From: Eleginops maclovinus
Taxonomy: Eukaryota; Chordata; Actinopteri; Perciformes; Eleginopidae
Reading direction: 5' to 3'
Length of the DNA stretch: 64,000 bases
Assembly (NCBI RefSeq): GCF_036324505.1
Contig: NC_086368.1
Span: 7,074,016 to 7,138,015, forward strand
The stretch's first letter is position 1. Every line of letters starts with the position of its first letter. The translations under genes and the position numbers were made by a program. The notes under the pieces are model-generated. The model saw only the letters and a list, made by a program, of their open reading frames with translations, was not told the origin of the DNA and searched no databases. Shown piece after piece: positions 28,223 to 39,790 of this stretch.

Positions 28223-28535
28223 GGATTATGGGAGGTGGAGTCTCATTGTTTGTGTTTCCCCTCACTGGTATGGACTTAAGAAATATGGATCTCCTTTGTG
28301 CTGTTTTGTGCCCAAAACTGTTTTTACCGTCGGCAGGAGAGACACCTAATGGGAAAGCTCAAGATCATCAGAGTATCAGATTTACTTTTTCACCTGGGAA
28401 GTACTGACAAGTTTTGTGTTCCTAACTTCCTCTTGGTCCGTATGGTTTGATTTTCCTGTTGGTTTACTTCTGCAAATAACCTTGTGGGCAATCAGCAGAA
28501 TTAGCCAATCACAACTGCAGAGGGCCAATCCTGTT

Positions 28536-28570
28536 AATAAAAAGGAACAGTTTATTAACACTTTAATAAA
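28536..28570 (+). terminator. nol8: nol8 poly(A) signals (two AATAAA)
   Basis: AATAAA occurs at 28536-28541 and at 28565-28570, about 320-350 bp after the nol8 stop and before the gpr37l1 promoter. Either would give a short 3' UTR. Confidence 0.65.
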
Positions 28571-28859
28571 AAACTTATGAGCAAACAATGTATTGCTTTT
28601 TTTTATTCTGTTGAATTCTCTTAATTTAATAAGATGATCAAATATATATGTTAGATTGTATCGTTTATTTAAACACAACAGTCTCCCTGATCCCTGAAAT
28701 CACTTAATTTCACTGTATTTCATAGTTGTTTTGCTTCCATCCATGTTTTAATCCTTTCAATTTTATGGGAAAAAAGTCGTAGAAAATACCATAAAGTTAA
28801 ACCTCAATGTGTTACATTTAGTGCTTATGTCCATTTTCACTTTTCAACTTCACTTTGCC

Positions 28860-29091
28860 TTTATTTTGAAATGTATAACCGGAAGTTCCGTGTTGTATTC
28901 ATTAAGAACAACAAGTGCTGAAGCAGCAGACTCAAAACTTCTGCATCAGGACCGGACAGTGGTCGGACTCCGTTTAACGAACTTTTTTTTTTTTAAGTTT
29001 AAGTTAAATAAGTTGTTGCAGCACATGTCTGTGAAAGAGACGGATAACACAGAACTGTTATTTTTACTTAAACGGTAAAAAAAAAAAAAAA
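28860..29091 (+). promoter_or_regulatory. gpr37l1: gpr37l1 5' flank and leader
   Basis: Less than 0.9 kb separates the nol8 stop from the gpr37l1 ATG. An ETS-type ACCGGAAGT lies at 28878-28886. The bases immediately before the start codon are a run of 15 A (29077-29091). The transcription start is not determinable here. Confidence 0.4.
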
Positions 29092-32000
29092 ATGAGTCCG
29101 GTTTTGTTTCTTTTGCTGCTTTGTCTGCGGACCGCAGAGCTCCGTCACCGAGCCCACACACCCCGGGAGGATCAGCCGGGGTCGGAGATGCAGACGGAGG
29201 ATGTTAGACCTCGGGAGCGGGGGACCAAGGATGTTCTCTCCTCGAATAGGACTTCTCTTGGCCAGTATGAAAGTTTAAAAGTTCCCGGCATGAAGCGGAT
29301 TCCCCGGGGAGCAAAAGATGGCAATTTCAGAAAAAGAGACCCGAACTCACCGAGCAGTAACGGGCGACGGTACGACGATCCGAGCGGGTACTTCACCACC
29401 ACCCCGCGGGCAGCCTCCTCAGCCCGGCCCGTTACTAACTCCTCGTCAGTCCGCGGGTCGGGGCTCCTCAATCCGCTGTTCCCGGTCACCGACGGCTCCT
29501 ACGCAGCGTACGCGGTCATGCTGCTTGCGCTCGTGTTGTTCGCCACGGGCATCGTTGGGAACCTCGCGCTCATGTGCACTGTGTGGCACAACATGTACCT
29601 GAAAAGCGCTTGGAACTGCATCCTCGCGGGGCTGGCTTTCTGGGATTTCCTCGTGCTGTTCTTCTGCCTCCCCGTGGTCATCTTCCACGAGCTCACCTTG
29701 AAGAGGTTGCTAGGAGACCTGTCCTGTCGACTCGTGCCCTATCTGGAGGTGAGAAGGGGGAGTTGAATATGTGAAACGTTTGTCTACTAAAGTTTCATTT
29801 ACTTATACATTTCTCTGCCGAAACTTACATTTTACTGTTGAAGTTGTGAGTAAATAGAGTCGAGCAACTTAAACTTTTCAACAAGAGTCTAAAACCCAAA
29901 TATATTAAATCATTTTCTATAATCTTTAAAGAGAGAATAGCAGCAAATCCTCACAATAATTGTATCAAGTAGTTCTACTTGTGTATACACTGGTAACCCT
30001 GAGTTAAATATAAAACTTAGATGTCTTTGAGCCAAAAAGTGATGCAAAGAGATGTCAAACAAGTTAAACAGTTCAAACAAACTAAGTTGTGTGATGATAA
30101 TTAAGTCTGCCATCACACTGTCAGTGCTGTTTTTATACTCCAATGTTAGACTCATTGTAAATGTTATTCAGTTTAATAAAGAGACACCAGGGTCGTGATG
30201 AATGGCCCATCTGTGTCTTGTTGCTGCTCAGTTTCAGACTCGGAGCACTAACAAACGTGCTGTTTATGGGCTGTTTGGCCTCTGAATCCATCTGTTATGA
30301 AGCAGCAGTGGAGGCCGGTGGGGCCCTGTATCAAGAGACTCTTCTTCCCCAGCTCACAATGAAATACATAGTTATCAAGGACCAAAGTTATATTTGGGGA
30401 CATGGAAGGCAAGTTATGCTTTCCAGAGGGGGAGTTCACTTGCCACATTTTAAAACCAAATCATTTCTTGGTTATTTTATGACCCAGTATTTCTGCACAA
30501 GGATTTCACTTGCAATTCCCCTTAGCACTTATGAGACATTAAAACAACAAGGAAACTAGTGCTGCGATCATTTGAATTGATGAATCACACAATTACTTGT
30601 TGATGAATCATTTAGTGGTTTGTAAAATGTCAGAAATGTAAAATTAAAAAAATCCATATACATTTCCTAAAGCACAAGACATCACATCTTTTAATTTTCT
30701 GCTTTTTCTAAGAAATGTAAAAACCCAAAGATATTCAGAACAACATCTTGACAAAGAAAAGCTGCAAGCTGAAACTGTTTGACATTTTGGTTGGAGAAAA
30801 AAGTACTTTAAAAAAAAGGATGAATAGACTCCTAAAACAGTTTCTGGCTATTTATCTTTCCATTGAATTACCTATATTGTCAGCATTACTATTACCATCA
30901 AGTCTTTGGAAGGTTAAATATAATTTTGTGCTGCAACATTATCAGTTAATTTGCAGATTGAATTAATTGATAAAAGCATATAAAAAAATGCCTACATACA
31001 AATATTAGTTTAACTAACCTGCGCTGATTCACAGCTTCTCCACATGTTGATACTGTTAATATTGTAAACATCTTAGTGTGCACATGTACACACATGTATA
31101 TATATTTCTAGACTTTTGTTATCTAATCACATTTTTAAAGCTGTGAAAAGTTCCTCCAGTCAGTATCTCAGTTTTGTGGCTGAGTTTCCTCCCAGGGTAT
31201 TATGTAGATCCTCCCAGCCTCTTGGCTACCATTGTTTGGTTTTCAGTAGCTTCATCCCTCTTCTGTTTCATCATGTGGAGTCCTTGTTTTTGGCTCTTAA
31301 CCACTTTCAAACGCCTACACAGCTCTAAATCACTGAAGTGGAGTTTTAGTCATTTGTAATAACAGCTTGTACGAAGCAGTCTTTAACAAGGTCAGTCTGC
31401 TGGCGTCCTCTTCTCTTTGTTGCTTCACCTATTTTCATGCAAATTAATGACTGAATTTCTTTCTAATTAATTAACATTCTCAAAAGTGTCTTTAGCAGTT
31501 TGTGGCCTCGTATTGAGCAGAGTTTAAAGCGGGTCGGGCTGCCAGCTGCCAGGGTCACTCTGGCCTGTGCTCTGTTAGTTAAACTATTTCCATGCTAATT
31601 AGCGCTCTGCTTCTGTCTTAATTATCTTCCGTTGTGTCTTAACTGTTTGAGGCCATTAAGCACTCTCAGAGGGAGGACAAGTCTCTGTAATGATAGTCTG
31701 TGTTTTTGGCTAAAACCACCAATGTTAATGGGCACGAGGCACCAATAACTGTCCCCAGTCTATCGGCTAAAAGCTGCAACAACATAATGGCTCTTTATTC
31801 CCTCTGTGGCTCCTTTTATTTCCCTGTTTCTGTATTCTAAAGCAGTTTCGTACAACCTTGTTATTACTGTAGTTGTGGCTAATTTCCCTGTAGGCTGGCA
31901 CAATAAGGCAGAAGAAAGCCGTAAATCTGTTTTTTAAGCAACAAAACACCTTCCTGTGGTCTTTTTAAACCAGCTGTCTGCATGAAGGCGTGTTTTGTCT

Positions 32001-33459
32001 GAGTCGTGCTAACAGGTCACATCTGACTGAACTGAGATCAGCCGCATGAATGAATACAGTGAAAGTTAAAGTACTTAAAAATAGCTCTGCAAGGTTAAAG
32101 GAAAAGAAACATTTTTATGTTGTATTACATAGTTTTTAGATTATTATTATTTTAAAGATATTTGTTATCGGATAGGACAGTGGAGACTGACAAGGTGGGA
32201 TCCGGAAAGGACCACGGGTCGGGAATCGAATCGGGTCGCCAGCGTAGGTGCAGGTGCCCAAGCCAGTCGCGCCACGGCCGGGGCCATTATTATTATTATT
32301 ATTATAATTATTATTACTAATAATAATAATTATAATTATAATTATTATTATTATAATTATTATTATTAATAATAATAATTATAATAATAATAATAATAAT
32401 AATTATTATTATTATTATTGTCCCCTTTAAGGAAATATAATGTACGTATTAACGTTCATCTCCATGCCTCTCTGTGTCTGTCAGGTGAGCTCTCTGGGTG
32501 TGGCCACATTCAGCCTCTGTGCTCTGAGCATTGATCGTTTTCATGCAGCCACCGGCCCCGTGCCCCTACAGACGCCGAGGGTGGAACCCTGCCAGTCCAT
32601 CCTGTCCAAGCTGTCCGTCATCTGGGTGGGCTCCATGGTGCTGGCGGCCCCTGAGCTGCTGCTGTGGCAGCTGGTACAGGAGACCGTCAGCCTGCCGATG
32701 CTCCCCAGTGACCGGCAGGGAGGAGGCTCTCTGATGGCTGCCTTAAGGGCCCGATCAGAAGCGTTTAAGGTGGATCTATGTGTGCGAGAGCCGTCAGTGG
32801 AGCTCCCAGAGAACATCTACTCTCTGGTGCTGACCTACCACGAGGCCCGCATGTGGTGGATCTTCGGCTGCTACCTCTGTATGCCACTGCTCTTCACTCT
32901 GGCCTGCGACTTAGTTACGAGGCAGGTGGTGGCCCAGCGTCTCCCGCAGAAACCCGCCATCGCAAAGGTGATCGAAAGATGTTCGTCCTCATCAAAGAAG
33001 AAGCAGCACACAAGAGAGCAGAGGCTGCGCACGACTGTGATGTCTCTCACAGTCTTGTACGTCATATGTAACCTGCCAGAGAGCATCTGTAACATCACCC
33101 TGGCATACATCTCCGCCCAAGTGAATGCAGCTCTCCCGGCTCTGGTTCTGCCGGCGCTGAGTCTGGTGGGACAGTTCCTGCTGTTCGTGCGTTGCTCTGC
33201 AACGCCGGTGCTGCTGCTGTGCCTGTGTCGCTCGCTGGGCCAGGCCTTCATGGACTGCTGCTGCTGCTGCTGTGAGGAATGCCTCCCCGACGCCAACTCC
33301 TCCTCATCTGCCTCAACCACCGCCACCTCCAACCCCTCCTCACCCACATCGCCCACTCCCTCCTCACTGTCCCCTTCCAGCAAAGACGAGACGATGAAGA
33401 GCTTGTTGCCGATAGAACCATCAGTTTGCTATTCGACAGCTATCGGGACACCCTGCTGA
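29092..33459 (+). CDS. gpr37l1: G protein-coupled receptor 37-like 1, two coding exons
   Basis: Class A orphan receptor of glia, reported to respond to prosaptide/prosaposin, located at the plasma membrane. Exons 29092-29748 and 32485-33459 join in phase 0 to 543 residues; human GPR37L1 is 481. Residues 1-17 form a signal peptide. The ectodomain to about 138 is basic and Ser/Pro-rich with a possible furin-like site RKR (80-82) and sequons N52RT and N116SS. TM1 is about 139-163 (GNLALMC), TM2 174-198, and the conserved ECL1 Cys is C212. The single intron falls in TM3, with the DRY equivalent IDRF at 235-238. [19 protein letters not shown] is TM4, [14 protein letters not shown] leads into TM5, [16 protein letters not shown] is TM6 and [11 protein letters not shown] is TM7. 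A juxtamembrane run of six Cys (477-482) plus EEC is a typical palmitoylation cluster. The GTPC end matches GPR37L1 rather than GPR37. Confidence 0.94.
29868..30070 (+). repeat. Dispersed 'acccaaagatattcag' repeat, copy 1 (degenerate)
   Basis: It contains AAAACCCAAATATATTAAAT followed by GAATAGCAGCAAATCCTCAC. These blocks occur in the same order in a family also seen at 30560-30965 and, inverted, at 43240-43560. It lies in the gpr37l1 intron. Confidence 0.45.
30560..30965 (+). repeat. Dispersed 'acccaaagatattcag' repeat, copy 2
   Basis: It contains AAACCCAAAGATATTCAG at about 30722-30739, framed by imperfect inverted AT-rich ends (GATCATTTGAATTGATGAAT and TTGCAGATTGAATTAATTGA). It shares the core with the inverted copy at 43240-43560. 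No coding sequence. Confidence 0.5.
32165..32283 (-). mobile_element. tRNA-derived SINE relic
   Basis: The reverse complement starts GGCCCCGGCCGTGGCGCGAC. Its box A-like TGGCGCGACTGG lies at 32274-32263 and its box B-like GATTCGATTCC at 32232-32222. A tail follows with CTCCACTGTCCTATC, the layout of an abundant fish tRNA-type SINE. The 5' end abuts the (AAT)n tract at 32283. It lies in the gpr37l1 intron about 200 bp before exon 2. It is not a functional tRNA gene: the arms do not fold as a full cloverleaf. Confidence 0.6.
32283..32420. repeat. Self-complementary (ATT)n/(AAT)n tract
   Basis: Alternating blocks of ATT and AAT triplets over about 135 bp make the sequence complementary to itself in several registers. 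It ends about 65 bp before the gpr37l1 exon 2 acceptor at 32484. Confidence 0.9.
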
Positions 33460-33579
33460 GGTCCAGAACTGCATCTAGGTTTATCATTTAGGTTTATTTG
33501 TTTTGTCCATCATAGAGTGGAGCAGGGAAGACATCTTTTTGTAGGGTGACCCGGAAGTTAGCATCACCCTGGTTCCCTC

Positions 33580-33585
33580 AATAAA
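33580..33585 (+). terminator. gpr37l1: gpr37l1 proximal poly(A) signal
   Basis: AATAAA lies 121 bp after the stop codon. A longer 3' UTR is possible: a further AATAAA at about 37464-37469 sits in a context that looks like a transcript end, but nothing links it to this gene. Confidence 0.5.
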
Positions 33586-35330
33586 AAACGATGGGATTTT
33601 CCATTGGATTGTTGCAAAGAATTGGCGAATTAACTGACATATTTGATGCGGAGAAGAAAACATTTAAGGTTTTAAAGCTTGTGTCAACCTCAGACCTTAT
33701 TTCAGGCATCCAGCCAAAACATCTTTACTTGGAGACGAGGGAACAGGAACTGCTAAATGCTTACACACACTTCCGGGTTTTTAGACTCATTCCTGCATCA
33801 CTCTTTTTCTATCATTAATGAAAAAGTTGTACTCTCCAAGTGGATATGGGAGATCTGGGGGAAACAAGAACAAGTCTGATGTGTCAAGTAAAGTGTGTTT
33901 CTGAACCCATCAGATTTCGTTAAGTTCTTCCAGATCCCCAGAGCAGTAAGGCATCAGACAGGTTGGAGAGAAAAGTACACGCACACCTCAGCGTCAGTCT
34001 GTTTTTATGAACTCTGTAGCATTCAATAAGAAGGAGAATAGTATACATCTAACTTTTCCCTTTTTTTATACTAAGACAATGCCCGCATATACTAAACCAG
34101 CACCATAAAGAACTGGGTTTCCCAGTTTGATATGAACAATCTTAAAAGGTGTGCAAACCCAGATTTGATCACAAAACATCACCGTAACAACACTTTGGTC
34201 TATCTTCTGTCTATGTAAACAACTTGATTTGGCTCCAAAATATTTTTTCCAAGTTAAAGTTTGTCAAATGAAATGGATGTTGGCATTGTTTTCTTTTCCG
34301 AATTAAGTTTGTTTAACCAACAAATTATTTTGTTTATACTGTGTGTCTGACTGCTCGTGTTTTTGTATCCGTCTTCCTTTGTAGTGAAATCCCTGTTCGT
34401 CGAAATGTCAGCGATAGACCTGGCAAGTACAAAACCATATTATTAAAACTGATAGAAATGATGGACAAAACTACTGAAATATAAGTTGTTAGACTGGAAT
34501 AATCCTCAGCCTGTGTAAACTGGTAGTGTAGAGCCACTGTGGTAGCAGAGACGTGTCTAGGGTTGGGGATGATAAACAATATAGAATGTCTGATTTAAGT
34601 GTTGGATTTATTCCTGTTATTTTAGGAGTCATGATTATTTTACAGGTGTTTTTTATGATATAGTTATTAATATGGATCTAATGCTCATTCCGAATATTAG
34701 CATTTTCTGCTCTAAGTACTGTATCAGATAGAAACACTTGACATTTGAGGGCTCTTTTGAGGGTTAAATTGAAATAGAAATACTACTTTTTTATCGGCAA
34801 ACTGCTGTGAACTTATTGAAGTATGTTTTTAGTTTTTGTACAGGATTTTGCTGTTGCTGTGTAGACAGCAGTTAAATATGGGTAATGAAAAGGGGTCATA
34901 TGAGATATAGGTCAAAATTATCAATCTATGAGAAACAAGTCAGTGTGACATTTGATTTGTTTTATTACCTGTTTGATAGTAAACTTTTCTTCAAGAAAAA
35001 ACTGTTTGCATGTGAGTAAATTCCTATTCACACTGTGTTCACAAAGCCTTTTATACCACAAATTATTGGAATAAAAATGAGCGTAATGGCGTTACACTTC
35101 CATTCAGCAGAAAGCCTCTTCTTACTTCTCATTTAAAATAAATGAGTTTGATGATTATTTTAATTTGTTTTATTACATCTTTGAAAATAAATGTAGTTTA
35201 TTATCTACATTTTAAGCAAATCCTATTGGAAAAAAAAAACAAGCCCTGAATTGATTCATATACGTATGTCTTCTTCTGGGCCAAAGAAGAAGGTAATGAT
35301 GAGCCTCACTGCTCTGCTGAGTGATGTTGA

Positions 35331-35487
<157 letters not shown>

Positions 35488-37859
35488 GTTTATTTTGACC
35501 TTTGCTGTAGCTGGAAATACTCACTAGAATAGCAAATATGTATTATCTGCCAATGAAAATAGTCCCTATATAACATAACATTTGCTCCTGTGTGAGTAAT
35601 GTTTGCTAAAATTGATAGTGACCAGCTGAAATCCCTTTGGTTGTAATTATGTTTTTAAATCTGAAAATATTCAGTCGAAAAAATTATGAGCTACGCAGAA
35701 AAAAAGTCAGTCAAGTCAAATCCTAGAAATCTGTGTGGTTTCCATAAAATGCTGGAATTTCCTCAAAGGAAACCTTGTAAACTAAACCTTTGTGGAAAAA
35801 ACTGAAATGATTTTCTGCAGAGACGTCTTTATATTTTGTTGTAAAAACAGAATTGTAGTTTCATAAAGTATAAGATTTTCAAAACTGCAAACATCCTGGT
35901 CCAGTTAAAGAGTTTAGTCAAATGTTAAACAGCCAAGCATGAGCACAAAGAAAGTCAGAGAAAAGTCACACAGAAAAGTCGGAAAGAAGACAGAAAAAGA
36001 GGAAAAACAATAGGAGAACAAAACCATGGAGAGGACAAATGTTCTTTTACTATCCAACAAAGGAAAAACAGATAGAAGGGGGAGAAGAATGTTTCCTGAT
36101 AGTGGGGGCTGCATTTGTTCCTTAACCATCATGTTCTTCAGTTACAATCTGAACACTTGTGGATTAATTTTATTTGGAAAAAGACGGCGGATGTTTACTG
36201 TGATCTCCGACAGAAGGAATGCTACGCAGCAGTGCTCTGGACACCCACTGCAGGAGAAAGCTGTGCACGACTGACTGTGACGCTCCTTTTTGTCATTATT
36301 CAATTATTGAAGGTCACAGCTTCACAATAACAGTTGGCCTTTGAGTTTCTGCAGACATAATTAACAAAGTTGCTCTGTGTGCAGTTGCTGTGGAGAGTAG
36401 ACAGGAATTCCTCGTTTAACCAAGTACTTTCAACTGTTTCTAGACTCTTCAATGTTGATTTAAAAGATTAGCATTATTTTCTTCTAGCAAACCATTTTCT
36501 ACAATATTTAAAACCACTTAAAATGTATAGCCAAACTAAGAATCCCTAAAGATACATTTTTCTAAAATGATAATATTTCCTGGGATCTTCAGATCTACTA
36601 ACCCTGAGCTTATTGCATTTAAAAGATATTATGGATCAATACATTTATCTTGTGGGTCAATTTGAGTTTGTGTAATTTTGAAGATACTGTCTTTGAGTGT
36701 TCAAGGTACTATCCCGGGAACATTATATGGAATCTTAAATGGACTTTAAATAAATATAAATTGAAAAACGGAGACATATTGCTTAGGACACATCAATTTA
36801 GGAACAAGAAAGAAAGAAAATTAATAAATACAAAAATAATCAACTTTTCAGGCCACCTTGGCATGGCTGGTTTACAAAATTAGTCGATAGTTAATTTCCC
36901 TTGGTCTAATTCTGATTTTTGGCCCAAGGCTGACCCAAGTACTGCTCTCTGCCAGACTGCACACCCCTAAACCTGAGCCAATCCTGGCAGCTGTGTTAGG
37001 CCAGAGCCTGCTCGTATTAGGTCCTCTGGGAACAGAAAAAAAAATGCAAACACCCCGACACTGAAATGGCCTCAGTTGTTAGAAAAACGTTGATTATTAT
37101 ATAGTATTAGTACTTTAGGTGCATACCACTCATTTTAGGCCTAAGATCGTTTTTCTTTTTGGTTATAGTGTGCAGTTTTCTTTTTCTTAGATTAATCCAA
37201 CACTATCATAATTATTTCCCAACATGTTTTTATAAAAGCGAACCCACTATCACTACAATGGGCACACATACAGCACAGTAGATGAAACTGATCCATGATC
37301 TCGCCATAACAATTGGGAAAACAAAAGAGAACCTTTTTTTTCCATTTAGCCTTTACATGTATTTCCTCTTGAAAAGGGCTTAACAGAGTAGGAATTTTCT
37401 TTGAGTGTAGATTTGTGTTATTTATTGACTGTACAACTTACTGTGAATTGTATGCTTTGGACACAATAAACAGTTGAAATTCACTCTCTGCTCCCCGCTT
37501 CCATGTTGAAGAAAAAACAGCAAAAGCATCAGGGACAGTGTTGAGGGGGTGGATGTTTAATCACAGACCGGAAATGCTCAAAAAAGGCCCAAAGACACAA
37601 TTTCATTAAATAAAGTAAGAAGAAGCAGAATAGGGAGATTTTACTAGTTTATTTCAGTGGCGTGATCTTTTTGGAGTGGGTTAAGAAAAAGTTTTAGATG
37701 ATTTCTGCTTCAATACTATAAAGGCATATAGCATTCATTTTCCTGGGGACACCTGCAGGCCCTTCACAGATGTGGCGGGCCCCTATTACACTCTCTGTTG
37801 TAAGTTTGAGCCTTCGATTTCTTTTGAGCTGAAAAATGTGTCCTCCCACGTCGCTGTGC

Positions 37860-38170
37860 ATGGGCACAGAGAAGGAGGAGGGGAAGCTTCAATAAGGCCG
37901 GCTTTGTTCAGGCGTCCCCCTCTCCGGCTCAGAGAGAGAGAGACACTTGAACAAAGCTGCATATCAATCGCCGTCCACCAAGGGAGTTGCTAAGCTACAC
38001 AACACCCACCGCCTCCCACCAGCTGCCCCCGTCACTGAGGAGAGAGAAAGAAGAAAGCGGGAAGAGATGCAGGGGAGGAAAACTGCTGCCGTCCTCCCAG
38101 ATAAGCCAAAACTCCTTTTCTTGGTTGCCTTGACAGCCAGTGAAGACGCATGCGGCATGGTGGCCTCAAG
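37860..38170. promoter_or_regulatory. CpG-richer block with inverted SOX-type motifs
   Basis: A GC-richer island in AT-rich DNA. GCTTTGTTCA (37901-37910) and TTGAACAAAGC (37948-37958) are inverted copies of the SOX core AACAAAG about 40 bp apart, with a GA-repeat between. It lies about 4.4 kb downstream of the glial gene gpr37l1. An enhancer role is inference only. Confidence 0.3.
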
Positions 38171-39644
38171 TTAGCAATATGGCCTAAAACCAACAAGGTC
38201 CTGTGTTTTAACGCCACTGTATGTGGACTTCCAGCTGTGTACATGTCGGCCCCTCAGGTGCTCCCTCCCCAAAAAACAAACAAGTTGTAGGGCATTAAAT
38301 AATCAAGATTAACTGATAATAATCTTAAAAGCAACACAGAGTCAAAGACTGTCTGGAATCACTGTCCTATAGGGCACTATGTTGTCTACAATGCTGACAT
38401 CAAACTTGGAGATTGCTTTTCCCACAATTTACTTTACTTTAAATCTGCAGTTTTTCAAGTGTTTTTAAACCATTGGTCTCTATTCATTATTGAATGTATA
38501 AAAACTAACTTGCATAAAGACTTTTGTTACACTCTATGCTGCGATTAAAAACACATACTAAATGAATGCTTCATCACAAGTGAGGATAAGTAAAGAGGGA
38601 AACTTTGGAGATACAAGCAAGAGTATTGCTGTCGGGATATAAAAATAATTTCAACAAAAATAACAAAAAAAGCTCTCAAAACTAAATTGCCTACCTTAGC
38701 CATCATTTACTTTGATCTATTTTGATTCCAGCGTATTTGGCGGCATATAAAAGAATGTATAAAGTAACTTTACATTACAGAAGGATCCATTAACTGAGGA
38801 TCTTTTTAGCACTAACTAACCTAATCATGTGCTTTGTTCCCTTGTTATAAAGTGTACCTCCATTAAAGTCAATGTGGCCTTCTGCTTTTAAGCCTAATGT
38901 TAACAAAGTTACATTAGCATAGCATGCTAATGTACAGAATCATCTTTTGAATAGTCTGGACCATATAGCTCTGGTCTGGACTGCATTAACACAGAGAACT
39001 GTAACATATCACAAATTTAGTATATGGGTTAAAGCCCTGCAAAATGCTGATACTTTTCATTAAAAAAAAAAGGATTAACAAAAATAATTACAGATTTTGA
39101 GTAAATAAACAGGCCTTTGTGATATGTCATGTAGGCTGATATTTCAAAAATAAAAGTGCTGTCCTTCATGTCTTTGTGCTCCCAGCTTTCCTCTGTGTGG
39201 TCTGACAGCTGGTTTTTACACTTGTCTTGTTCTGTCTCAGCCTCAGCGGGATGAGGAAACAGACTAAACAGCACAATATCTGTTAGCAGCAACCGCTACC
39301 AAGACGACAGCTCAATGCTAATCAGCTATGCTAACAGAGTCCTGTCTACATGTGTAGCTCTCTGTTGGCCTGACGCAGGGCCAGAGCGAGGCATCAGCAC
39401 ACTAACTGGTTGCTTAGGACCCCACAGGGGGCCTTCTGCTCATTACTTGTATTTAATGTATACTTGTTTATTTTTGCCTTAGGACCTTTGGGGATTTGGG
39501 AACAAGTCTGGTTCCAAGTTGGCTAAATATCTGGATTCGTAAAATGAACGAATGTCTTATAGAATATAATGTTTTCTGATACAGATCCTAAAAGTTAATT
39601 AATGACCTTACTGTAAGAGGTGTTCGTTATTCATTTTTAAACTT

Positions 39645-39790
39645 TGATTGAGCCAAGCTAGCTGTTTCCCCCTGCTCCCCGTCTTCTTGCTAAGCTAGGC
39701 TAACAATGTCCTGACTCAAGCTCTGTATACAAGAGCGTTTACCATTCTCTTATCTCAATTTGGAGAAAGAACAAAAACTAACATTTCTGA
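39645..39790 (+). repeat. Dispersed 'GCTAAGCTAGGCTAAC' repeat
   Basis: It reads AGCCAAGCTAGCTGTTTCCC, then CTTGCTAAGCTAGGCTAACA, the same order as in the copies at 50660 and 51905. Confidence 0.55.

Noticed and set aside
30161..30559. 132-residue reading frame in the gpr37l1 intron
   Set aside because: No domain, no splice partners and no family resemblance. It runs into a repeat.
32222..32274. Functional tRNA gene
   Set aside because: Box A- and B-like words exist, but the whole resembles a SINE head. No full cloverleaf or terminator run is present.
32440..32484. Alternative gpr37l1 start at the in-frame ATG 32440
   Set aside because: The 15 codons before 32485 are intron with a good acceptor. 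The receptor needs TM1 and TM2 from exon 1.
32871..33383. 170-residue reading frame on the - strand
   Set aside because: It is antisense to gpr37l1 exon 2, whose codon structure and GPCR motifs are clear.
33591..33818. 75-residue reading frame after the gpr37l1 poly(A) signal
   Set aside because: It has the texture of a dispersed fish repeat and starts beyond the likely transcript end.
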